Assembly (NCBI RefSeq): GCF_000350525.1
Contig: NZ_AOCN01000004.1
Coordinates: forward strand, 37,021 to 101,020
Length of the DNA: 64,000 nt
Source: Leucobacter salsicius M1-8
GTDB taxonomy: Bacteria > Actinomycetota > Actinomycetes > Actinomycetales > Microbacteriaceae
Direction: 5' to 3'
How positions within the stretch are numbered: the stretch's first letter is position 1; every line of letters starts with the position of its first letter. Under the pieces are notes generated by a model that saw only the letters and a program-made list of their open reading frames with translations, was not told where the DNA came from and did no database searches. The translations under genes and the position numbers were made by a program. Positions 56,865 to 64,000 of this stretch are shown here, piece by piece.

Positions 56865-59449
56865 GCACCACTCGTCGCAGGGAGAACACCGTGAGCACCA
56901 CACCGCCGCGGGCGGTGCGGCTGCCGCGGTGGCCAGTGCTCGCGAGCCTCGCGGTCGTGGCGGTGACGCTCGCGGCCGTCGTCGCCCCGGGATTTATCGC
57001 TCCGGGCGACCCACTCGCCATCAGCCCAGCCGACGCTTTTGCACCGCCCTCGCTTGCCCACCCGTTTGGCACCGATGAGTCGGGGCGCGACGTGCTCACC
57101 CGCGTCGTGCATGGCGCACGCGCATCGGTGGGCATCGGGCTCGCCGCAACCCTCATCGGCGCGGGCATCGGCGCGATCGCGGGCTTTGCGGCGGGCCTTG
57201 GCCCCCGCATCGCCGACCGTGCACTCGCGCGACTCTTCGAGGTGCTCTTTGCGCTACCCACCCTCGTGCTCGCGCTGCTGTTCATCTCGGTGCTCGGCGG
57301 CGGCACCGCCTCATCGGTGCTCGCGATCGGCATCGCGACGATCCCGGGGTACGCACGTATGCTGCGCTCGCGGGTGCGCGGCATCGCGGGCAGCGACTAT
57401 GTCGAGTGGGCCCGGCTCGACGGGGTGGGCCGCGCTCGCGTGTTTGCACGGCACATCGCACCGAACTCGCTGTGGCCGCTCGCCGGAGCCGCGACGCTCG
57501 GCATCGGCCAGGCCATCATCTGGGTCTCCTCGCTCGGATTTCTCGGCCTCGGCACCGCCCCGCCCGCTCCCGAGTGGGGCGCGATGCTCAATGCCGGCCG
57601 CGTGTACCTCACCACTGCCTGGTGGATGACCCTGTTTCCCGGTCTCGCGATCGTCGCGATCGCGAGCGCCCTCACCGTGCTGGGGCGCGCGGCCGGGGCC
57701 CCTCGCAGGTCTCGTTCCAGCGCCGGATCGCGGCCCCGCGCGCGACGCCGCCGGGCGGCCCGTCTCGCCGCTGGGCAGGTGCGGCACATGCCGCAGGTGC
57801 AGCAAGCATCGCAGGCAGAGACACAACCCGCCCTTGCGTCGACGACCTCGCTGGCCGTGTCTGCCACGCCCCCGGCACTCGCGATCAACGATCTCTACGT
57901 GGCGTCCGCCGCGGGTACCCCCATACTCGATGGCATCTCGCTGACCGTGGCCCCGGGCGAATGCCTCGCGATTGTCGGCGAATCGGGGGCCGGAAAGTCA
58001 GTGCTCGCGCGCACCCTGTTGGGGCTCACCCAGGAGAGCCCCGAGTGGCGGGTTGCGGCCAGCCGAATCAGTGTCGACGGCGCCGACCTCACCGGTGCCT
58101 CCCCGCGCGCGTGGCGCCGGGCCCGCGGCGCCGGGGTCGCGCTCGTGTTGCAGGATGCGTTGCAGTCCCTCGACCCGCTCCGCACCATCGAGGCCGAGGT
58201 TGGCGAGACGCTCGCGATTCGCGGAGTGCGCGGGGCTGAACTGCGCGGCCGCGTCGTGCGCGCGCTCGAGGCGGCCGGATTGCCCGGCGCAGCAGCTCGC
58301 TTGAAGCAGCGACCGCACCAGCTGTCGGGCGGCATGCGGCAGCGTGCACTCATTGCGTCGGCGCTCATCGGCGACCCGGCGCTGCTCATTGCCGACGAGC
58401 CGACCACGGCCCTCGACCCGGCGACCTCGTTGCGTGTACAGCAGCAGTTTAGAGACCTGGTAACCGGCGGCACCGGGCTCGTGCTCATCAGCCATGACCT
58501 CGCGAGCGTCGCCCGGGTCGCCGACCGCATCGCCGTGCTCGAGCGCGGCCGCATCGTCGAGGTCGGCCCCACCGACCGGGTGCTCGGTGCCCCCGAACAC
58601 TCCGCGACCCAGGCACTCGTCGCGGCAATTCCGGCTGGGCCAAAGCCCGCCCGGGCAGCAGCGCTCGCGGGGGCAGCGGGGGCAACCGAACTCCTGCGGC
58701 TCCACGGTGCGAGCCGTAGGTACGCGGCCCCCAACGGCGGCGAGGCGGGCATGTTTGACATCGACCTCGTGCTCCACCGGGGCGAGACGCTGGGCGTCGT
58801 GGGTGAGTCGGGGGCCGGCAAGACCACGCTCGGCCGCGTCGTTATCGGTGCGGAGCCCCCGCAGCACGGCAGCCGCGAGCTCGTGGCACCGGGATGCCGG
58901 GTGCGGCTCATCCCCCAGGATCCACTCGCGAGCTTCGACCCGCGTTGGCGGGTCGAGCGGATCCTGCGCGCGTCGATCCGGCGCGAACGGCACAGGGCTC
59001 GAGGCGCAGCAACGACAACCGGCACAGCGGCCCTGTCCGGTACCGAAAGCCCCGCCGAGCTGCTGGCGCTCGTGGGGCTCGACGCGGCGGTGCTGGGGCG
59101 CTACCCGGCGCAGCTGTCGGGCGGGCAGCGTCAGCGCGTCGCGATTGCTCGGGCGCTGGCTGCGCAGCCCGATGTGCTCGTGTGCGACGAGGCCGTCTCG
59201 GCGCTTGATGTGACGACGCAGCAGGGCGTGCTCGATCTGCTGCGCGAGCTCCAGGAGCGTCGCGGCGTCGCGATCGTGTTCATCTCACACGATCTCGCCG
59301 TCGTGCGCACGGTGTCAGATCGACTCATCGTCATGCGCGACGGCCGCATCGTCGAGGAGGGCGATACCGAGGCGGTGATCGCGAGCACCACCGAGCCGTT
59401 CACCCGTTCCCTGGTTGCCGCGAGCAGCTACGGCACACTGAGCCTCTAG
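56861..59449 (+). CDS. Triple fusion: DppC-type permease plus two ATPases
   Basis: 862 residues. Residues 1-275 are a five/six-helix DppC permease with an EAA loop (EWARLDGVGRARVFARHIAP). A basic/Gln-rich linker (280-340) leads to ATPase 1 (Walker A GESGAGKS at 373-380, LSGGMRQR, LLIADEPTTA) and ATPase 2 (GESGAGKTT, LSGGQRQR, VLVCDEAVSA, FISHDL). Usually these are three proteins (DppC, DppD, DppF). Both ATPases keep all catalytic motifs. Confidence 0.9.
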   Translation: MSTTRRRENTVSTTPPRAVRLPRWPVLASLAVVAVTLAAVVAPGFIAPGDPLAISPADAFAPPSLAHPFGTDESGRDVLTRVVHGARASVGIGLAATLIGAGIGAIAGFAAGLGPRIADRALARLFEVLFALPTLVLALLFISVLGGGTASSVLAIGIATIPGYARMLRSRVRGIAGSDYVEWARLDGVGRARVFARHIAPNSLWPLAGAATLGIGQAIIWVSSLGFLGLGTAPPAPEWGAMLNAGRVYLTTAWWMTLFPGLAIVAIASALTVLGRAAGAPRRSRSSAGSRPRARRRRAARLAAGQVRHMPQVQQASQAETQPALASTTSLAVSATPPALAINDLYVASAAGTPILDGISLTVAPGECLAIVGESGAGKSVLARTLLGLTQESPEWRVAASRISVDGADLTGASPRAWRRARGAGVALVLQDALQSLDPLRTIEAEVGETLAIRGVRGAELRGRVVRALEAAGLPGAAARLKQRPHQLSGGMRQRALIASALIGDPALLIADEPTTALDPATSLRVQQQFRDLVTGGTGLVLISHDLASVARVADRIAVLERGRIVEVGPTDRVLGAPEHSATQALVAAIPAGPKPARAAALAGAAGATELLRLHGASRRYAAPNGGEAGMFDIDLVLHRGETLGVVGESGAGKTTLGRVVIGAEPPQHGSRELVAPGCRVRLIPQDPLASFDPRWRVERILRASIRRERHRARGAATTTGTAALSGTESPAELLALVGLDAAVLGRYPAQLSGGQRQRVAIARALAAQPDVLVCDEAVSALDVTTQQGVLDLLRELQERRGVAIVFISHDLAVVRTVSDRLIVMRDGRIVEEGDTEAVIASTTEPFTRSLVAASSYGTLSL

Positions 59450-59453
59450 CGGC

Positions 59454-59498
59454 CCGGCCGCGGGCTGATCCGGATCATGCCGGGCAGCCCGCGGCCGG
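59454..59498. terminator. Bidirectional terminator between convergent operons
   Basis: Perfect 13-bp arms (59454-59466 with 59486-59498) around a 19-nt loop, between the ABC fusion gene and otsAB, which run toward each other. Confidence 0.8.
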
Positions 59499-59503
59499 TC
59501 ACG

Positions 59504-61816
59504 CTATGAGCCGATCACCGTGCCGGTGCGCAGCTCGGCCAGCATCGCGAGCACCGCAGCTGCGCTTTCGGGGCCGGGAATGCGTTCGCTCGCCGCTGTC
59601 TCACCCTCGCCCACCTTGATGCCAAGATCGTCGGTGCCGAGCACTGCAAACACGTCCTCGTCGGTGACGTCGTCACCGAGAAACAGCACGGGGGCGGTGG
59701 GCAGGGCCGCGCGAATCCGACCCAGGACGTCGCCCTTGTTGCTCTCGCGCACCGCGATCTCGCGCACACATTTTCCGGCACGGATATGCAGGCCAGCCGC
59801 CCGGCCGATCTCGACCGCCGCGGTGAGCAGTTCGTCGGCTTCCACCGGGTCTGAGACCTCGCGCGTGTGCACCGCAAACCCGAACGGTTTGTCTTCCAAA
59901 CGCACGCCCGGCACCAGGCCGAGCGCACGCTGCACACGACGTTTCGCCCGATGCAGCTGGGTGCGTTCCTCTTCGCTGAGGATCTGTTCGCCTTCCCCTG
60001 TGAGACCGGGGACGCCAACCAGCTCGGCGCCGTGCGAGCCCGAGATGATCCAGCCGTCGCTCGCCACTCGCGTCTCGGCCAGCCCCGCGAGCGACCGCCC
60101 AGTCAGCAGCACGACCTGCACCCCGGGCGCTTCACGCAGCACGTCGAGCGCCTGCTGCGCGCGCGGCAGAATGCGCGCGTCTTGCGGTCGCGAGACGATG
60201 GGGGCCACTGTGCCGTCGAAGTCAATCGCGACGGTGAGCGCCGATGATGCGGCAAGTCTCCGGATCCGGTCATCGACCTTTCTCGGCACGTAGGCTGCCG
60301 AGACCTGAATTGGTTCGGTGCGGCCCCCGCTGCGGGCGGCGTCCCGTGCGTCGGCCGCAGCGGTCACCGCGCCCAAATAGTTTTGCGCCCAGTGGGCCAC
60401 ATCGTTGTCGTTCACCGCGCGGCGCAGGCCCCGCATTCGGCGAGCCTGTTCGCGCTCGGGCATATGAACCGCCCGCAGGATCGCGGCTTTCATGCCCTCC
60501 ACGTCGTGCGGATTCACCAGCAATGCGTCGCGCAGTTCATCGGCTGCGCCCGCGAACTCGCTCAGCACGAGCGCGCCGCGCTCGTTGCTGCGGCACGCTA
60601 CGTACTCCTTCGCAACAAGGTTCATGCCATCGCGCAGAGGGGTCACGAGGAGCACGTCGGCGGCGAGGTACAACGCCACCATTTCGTCTTTCGTGAAGCT
60701 CTGGTGCAAGTAGATCACGGGCGAGCGGCCGATGGTGCCACGCTCCCCGTTGATGCGGCCGACGGTCACCTCGACCTCATCGCGCAGCCGTCGATAGGCG
60801 TCGACCCGCTCTCGACTGGGGCTTGCGACCTGCACCAGCACGGCCTCCGAGGGGTCGAGCTCACCGTCGGCCATCAGCTCGTCGAACGCTTTGAGCCGGT
60901 GCCTGATTCCCTTCGTGTAATCGAGGCGATCGACGCCCAGCATGATCGTCTGGGGGCTGCCCAGGTCGCGCCGGATCTGCGCGGCTCGCTCTTGAATCTC
61001 GGGCCGTGCCGCGATTCGCGCGAATGCCGCTGCGTCGATGGAGATCGGGAACTCTTGGGCGAGGGCTGTGTGACCGGGCTGCTCGCCGCGCGCCGGCGCG
61101 ACGACGGTGTTGCCGATCGCGGGGGCTGTCGCGTAGCGCTCGGCGACCGCTCGAAAGCTGATGGCGTCGGCGACCCGCTGAAACCCGATCACATCTGACC
61201 CGAGCAGGCCCTCGACGATCTGCCGGCGCCAGGGCAGCTGCGCAAAGATGCGGCGGGGCGGGAAGGGGATGTGCAGAAAGAAGGCGATCGTGAGGTCGGG
61301 GCGGGCTTCGCGCAGCATCGCGGGCACGAGTTGCAGCTGGTAGTCGTGCACCCAGACGATGGCCCCTATGCTGGCCTCCTGGGCGACGCGGTCGGCAAAC
61401 TTTCTGTTGACGGTCTGGTATCGATCCCACCATTCGCGGTGGTAAGCGGGCTGCGCGATGACGTCGTGGTACAGCGGCCAGATCGTGCCGTTCGAAAATC
61501 CCTCGTAGTACTCGGCGACTTCCTCTGCGCTGAGCGCCACGGGGGCGAGCCGCATGCGGCCGACATCAAACGGCGCGAGCTCTTCGCCCGCGTCGCCGGC
61601 CCAACCGACCCAGACGCAGCCGAGCTGTTCGACGATGGGCTGCACTGCGGTGACGAGGCCCCCCGGAGAGGCACGCCATTCGGTCGTACCGTCTTCAAGT
61701 GTGACTCGGTCGACGGGGAGTCGGTTGGAGACCATGACGAGCTCGCGCCCGCCGGTCATCTGCGTCATGTCGGTCGCGGTGTCGTTCATTTCGGTTGCTG
61801 CAGTCGTTGCGTTCAT
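59504..61816 (-). CDS. otsAB: Trehalose-6-phosphate synthase/phosphatase fusion
   Basis: 770 residues. OtsA (about 25-490, GT20) shows [39 protein letters not shown] and [12 protein letters not shown]. OtsB (about 525-770, HAD phosphatase) shows [28 protein letters not shown], and [11 protein letters not shown]. One protein makes trehalose from UDP-glucose and glucose-6-phosphate, an osmoprotectant. ATG 61816 has GGAGGTG upstream; further in-frame starts are possible. Confidence 0.93.
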   Translation of the reverse strand: MNATTAATEMNDTATDMTQMTGGRELVMVSNRLPVDRVTLEDGTTEWRASPGGLVTAVQPIVEQLGCVWVGWAGDAGEELAPFDVGRMRLAPVALSAEEVAEYYEGFSNGTIWPLYHDVIAQPAYHREWWDRYQTVNRKFADRVAQEASIGAIVWVHDYQLQLVPAMLREARPDLTIAFFLHIPFPPRRIFAQLPWRRQIVEGLLGSDVIGFQRVADAISFRAVAERYATAPAIGNTVVAPARGEQPGHTALAQEFPISIDAAAFARIAARPEIQERAAQIRRDLGSPQTIMLGVDRLDYTKGIRHRLKAFDELMADGELDPSEAVLVQVASPSRERVDAYRRLRDEVEVTVGRINGERGTIGRSPVIYLHQSFTKDEMVALYLAADVLLVTPLRDGMNLVAKEYVACRSNERGALVLSEFAGAADELRDALLVNPHDVEGMKAAILRAVHMPEREQARRMRGLRRAVNDNDVAHWAQNYLGAVTAAADARDAARSGGRTEPIQVSAAYVPRKVDDRIRRLAASSALTVAIDFDGTVAPIVSRPQDARILPRAQQALDVLREAPGVQVVLLTGRSLAGLAETRVASDGWIISGSHGAELVGVPGLTGEGEQILSEEERTQLHRAKRRVQRALGLVPGVRLEDKPFGFAVHTREVSDPVEADELLTAAVEIGRAAGLHIRAGKCVREIAVRESNKGDVLGRIRAALPTAPVLFLGDDVTDEDVFAVLGTDDLGIKVGEGETAASERIPGPESAAAVLAMLAELRTGTVIGS

Positions 61817-62028
61817 TGCAGTAGATGCACCTCCATGTGGCCCTGAGTGCAGTCTAGCGAGGGCCTCAGACATGTGGTGTGGTCTGGCGTGGAACTCTAG
61901 CGCAGTTGGGCTACTCCTGCCGGTTTCGACTACGTTCGTTGCAAAGCTAGGGGCGCTCCCTATGCTGTGGGGAGCGGGGGCGCAGAGGGCTGGCCCTCGC
62001 CGTCACTTGAATGAGGGGGCTTGGTTTC

Positions 62029-62679
62029 ATGGGACAGTGCACGCGGCGCACACTTGCGTCACGCGCATGGTCGGTTATTGCAGCGGCCTTTGGGCTGGCT
62101 TTGGTGTCTGGTGGGCTCGCAGTCCCCAGCTCGGCTCATGCGGCCGAGACCATTGTTGTTGATGACAATTTTGAGTATTCGGGCAATGGATTTGTCTTTC
62201 TCAACTCGCAAGGCCAACGCTGGGCACAGCCGTTCACCCCCAAACAAGATGGGGCGCTGGCGAGTATCACGATCGTGACCAACAGCACCAGTCCCCATGA
62301 ATTCGTGAGCGCCCAAGTCCATGAGATGTCAAGCGCCGGTGTCATCGATCCGGCCCCAGTCGTTGGTGGGGTCGGCGAGCTGACATTTGCGCCGCACGGC
62401 ACCGTCCCAGCGGCGGTCAACGCGACGGCGTCGTTTCCGCAGCGACCGGAACTCAGAGTTGGCACGTACTACGCGGTGGTCATTGACCCTCGCGTCGAAA
62501 GCGCCACCCCCAGCACTTGGACCTCGGCGTCGTTTCCCATCATGTTCACCGGACAAGATCAGAGTTCGTACTTTGTGATGCAGGAGTCTGCTGCGGGATG
62601 GGGATCGGCCAACTACACCGGTCAGGTCTATTTCTCGGTGCGCCTCGCGCTTCCCGAGCCCGATGTCAGGGTCTGCTGA
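62029..62679 (+). CDS. Secreted protein of unknown function
   Basis: 216 residues. Signal peptide (RRTLASRAWSVIAAAFGLAL, AHAA cut near residue 38). The mature part is beta-rich with conserved-looking DDNFEYSGNGFVFLNSQ and WAQPFTPKQDGALASI, like carbohydrate-binding or choice-of-anchor-type extracellular domains. It ends (PEPDVRVC) only 6 bp before the IS110 end, so its true C-terminus may have been cut off. Confidence 0.6.
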   Translation: MGQCTRRTLASRAWSVIAAAFGLALVSGGLAVPSSAHAAETIVVDDNFEYSGNGFVFLNSQGQRWAQPFTPKQDGALASITIVTNSTSPHEFVSAQVHEMSSAGVIDPAPVVGGVGELTFAPHGTVPAAVNATASFPQRPELRVGTYYAVVIDPRVESATPSTWTSASFPIMFTGQDQSSYFVMQESAAGWGSANYTGQVYFSVRLALPEPDVRVC

Positions 62680-62684
62680 AGGAC

Positions 62685-63849
62685 GGTCCTATAGATGTCA
62701 AGCCGCGATTAGGTCGTTCCTGAGATCGTTGAACACCTCACGTGCGATGAACCGCTTCAAACACCTCAGTACGTCTTTCTTGGAGAGTCCCTCAGCGAGC
62801 CTGCGCTGCATATAGTCGACCGTTCGGGCGTCATATCGGAGCCTTACCACTGCGATCATATGCAGCGCACGGTTTGCTTTCCGGTCCCCGCCTCGGTGGA
62901 GCCGCATCCGATGGCTCTTGCCAGAAGACACTGGCACTGGGGCGGTCCCGCACAGCCTCGCAAATGCTGCTTCGCTGCGGAACCGTTCAACGTTCTCGCC
63001 CACGGTGATAAGCAGCTGGGCCGCATGAATGGCCCCAATCCCGACTCGGGATACGAGCGTTGGTGCAGTAGCGTGCACCAGTGTGGTGAGTGAGCGTTCG
63101 AGTTCGGTGATCTCTGCGTCAAGATCAGCGATACGCGCCGCGAGGGTGCGCAACGCGAGCTTCACAGCTTGAACGGGATCGTTGAGGCGTGCGCGGTCGA
63201 TACGGAACTTTCGGCAGTGACGTGCTGCAGCCAGGCCGCCAGAGGGCACGTTTTCTCGAAGGTTCGCTGGCGCGGTAACGAGGATGTCCTGTAGTTGCAC
63301 GATCGCTGCGGTACGAGCTTTCACCGCGGAATCACGCGTGAGCGTGAGGAACCGAATCGACTCGATGACGCTATCGGTTCGTTTCGGTATAGCGCTCGCG
63401 ACACCAGCAAGCACTTTTCGAGCGGCAGCCTCAGCGTCGATAGCGTCGTCCTTTCCCACTCTGGCTTTTGTGTGTGCGTGCGGGGTGTTCACTTCTCGCA
63501 CCTCGACCTGGTGATCGATGAGGAATCTTGCGAGGCCAGCAGCGTAGGAGCCGGTGGATTCCACCCCAAACGCCTGAATAGTGCCGTGGTCGTGAGCCCA
63601 GGAGAGCATGTCGGCATAGCCGTGAGTATTTGCAGGGAATTCTTGGTCTGCAATTCGGTTTCCAGTGTCGGTGATGATCACCGCGTGGTGGGTGTTCTTG
63701 TGCGCATCAACCCCGATGATGACTTCTGGTTGACGCGCGAGGGAGCTGGTGGTCATGATGGTGGTGTCTCCATTCACTTCGTTGTGTTGGATGACCAAAC
63801 CGGGCCGGGCGGACACAACAGTGACGGGGCACTCTGAGCAGGGTCCTAT
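62685..63849 (-). mobile_element. IS110-family insertion sequence
   Basis: Transposase flanked by the direct repeat GGTCCTAT (62685-62692 and 63842-63849), followed on both sides by similar bases (ATAGATGTCA and GAAGTCACA). IS110 elements carry no inverted repeats and short core repeats, as here. If the repeat marks the ends, the upstream non-coding part is only 86 nt, short for this group, so the left end may lie further right. Confidence 0.6.
62698..63756 (-). CDS. IS110-family recombinase/transposase
   Basis: 352 residues. N-terminal RuvC-like DEDD domain (EVIIGVDAHKNTHHAVIITD, FGVESTGSYA, DAIDAEAAA) and C-terminal transposase_20 domain with the nucleophilic serine (VSSGKSHRMRLHRGGDRKAN, RALHMIAVVRLRYD). 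Residues 1-59 of the open frame are leader; ATG 63756 is the usual start (MTTSSLARQ). Intact. Confidence 0.93.
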   Translation of the reverse strand: MTTSSLARQPEVIIGVDAHKNTHHAVIITDTGNRIADQEFPANTHGYADMLSWAHDHGTIQAFGVESTGSYAAGLARFLIDHQVEVREVNTPHAHTKARVGKDDAIDAEAAARKVLAGVASAIPKRTDSVIESIRFLTLTRDSAVKARTAAIVQLQDILVTAPANLRENVPSGGLAAARHCRKFRIDRARLNDPVQAVKLALRTLAARIADLDAEITELERSLTTLVHATAPTLVSRVGIGAIHAAQLLITVGENVERFRSEAAFARLCGTAPVPVSSGKSHRMRLHRGGDRKANRALHMIAVVRLRYDARTVDYMQRRLAEGLSKKDVLRCLKRFIAREVFNDLRNDLIAA

Positions 63850-64000
63850 GAAGTCACATCCCCGCCTGGTCTGGCCTCTCCCTTGCGGGAGTAGTGGCGT
63901 TGGGGCGGCGACGCGTCCTTCACGGGACACCATCGAAGATGAGTCAGTTTGATTGCCGGTCAGCCGTTCCCAGCGCCACTACCTCTATCTTCACTGTTTG
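63757..64000 (-). ncRNA. Upstream IS110 region, bridge-RNA candidate
   Basis: IS110-group elements encode a bridge RNA in the non-coding stretch before the recombinase. This stretch has no ORF, several small inverted repeats (for example CTCCC near 63876 with GGGAG near 63889) and runs to the window edge. Strand as the transposase. Structure not folded; assignment is by position. Confidence 0.4.

Noticed and set aside
57895..59025. Long minus-strand ORFs (376 and 331 residues) over the ABC fusion
   Set aside because: Mirror the high-GC coding of ATPase domains; Ser/Arg/Pro-rich shadow sequence.
62688..62694. Third CCTATAG near the IS110 end as a prophage att site
   Set aside because: A 7-mer can recur by chance; there are no phage genes beside it and it belongs to the IS end sequence.
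1..64000. tRNA or rRNA genes, tRNA attachment site
   Set aside because: No cloverleaf or rRNA-like segment was recognised by eye; the integration site is a protein gene end. A tRNAscan run would be decisive.

Overview
The window is high-GC DNA in a typical actinobacterial style: GTG and TTG starts are frequent and many genes overlap by ATGA or GTGA. A Microbacteriaceae-type host such as Leucobacter or a relative is plausible. This is inferred from protein style only, because no rRNA or other marker gene is present. The window holds host chromosome (1-13728), an integrated siphovirus prophage of about 37 kb (13729-50690), more host chromosome (50691-62680), and an IS110-family insertion sequence running into the right edge.

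Left host arm. A truncated MFS transporter converges on a TRIC-type membrane protein. Then come sufS-sufU (Fe-S sulfur mobilisation), a DUF4192-type gene, and a leftward operon nrtR-nadA-nadB-nadC-nifS. That operon makes NAD de novo from aspartate. The cysteine desulfurase probably supplies sulfur for the NadA [4Fe-4S] cluster. The first gene encodes a Nudix-winged-helix protein whose Nudix box has lost its acidic residues, as expected of the NAD regulator NrtR. A cold-shock gene with a textbook terminator and an FadH-type 2,4-dienoyl-CoA reductase follow.

Prophage. A large serine integrase has inserted the phage exactly at the stop codon of fadH: CCTATAG lies at both ends and each copy supplies the CTA TAG end of the neighbouring gene. 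Late genes run leftward: HNH, small and large terminase, portal, ClpP-like protease with nested scaffold, decoration protein, HK97-type capsid, connectors, tail tube, frameshifted tail chaperones, tape measure, tail tip and fibre proteins, M23 endolysin, lysis membrane proteins and a terminator at 14272-14303. Early and accessory genes at 35-47 kb also run leftward and include an oligoribonuclease homologue, ParB-like and HNH proteins, zinc-ribbon proteins and many orphans. Two small plus-strand membrane-protein genes interrupt them as likely morons. The lysogeny control region at 47.0 kb has a divergent Cro/repressor pair around three related palindromes, with apparently leaderless promoters. 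The rightward lysogenic cassette is repressor, ImmA-type metalloprotease, membrane-anchored HIRAN-like protein, integrase.

Right host arm. An M20 peptidase and MFS exporter pair is followed by a TetR regulator divergent from a dipeptide/nickel-type ABC operon. In that operon the second permease and both ATPases are one 862-residue polypeptide. After it come an OtsA-OtsB fusion for trehalose synthesis and a small secreted protein that ends at the IS110 element.

The observations most worth following are the HIRAN-like lysogenic gene, the oligoribonuclease homologue, the recurrent CGGCGGCGAGCGC element sitting at strand-composition switches in the phage, the nested scaffold start, the GIY-YIG-like frame with no stop codon, and the IS110 upstream region as a bridge-RNA candidate.
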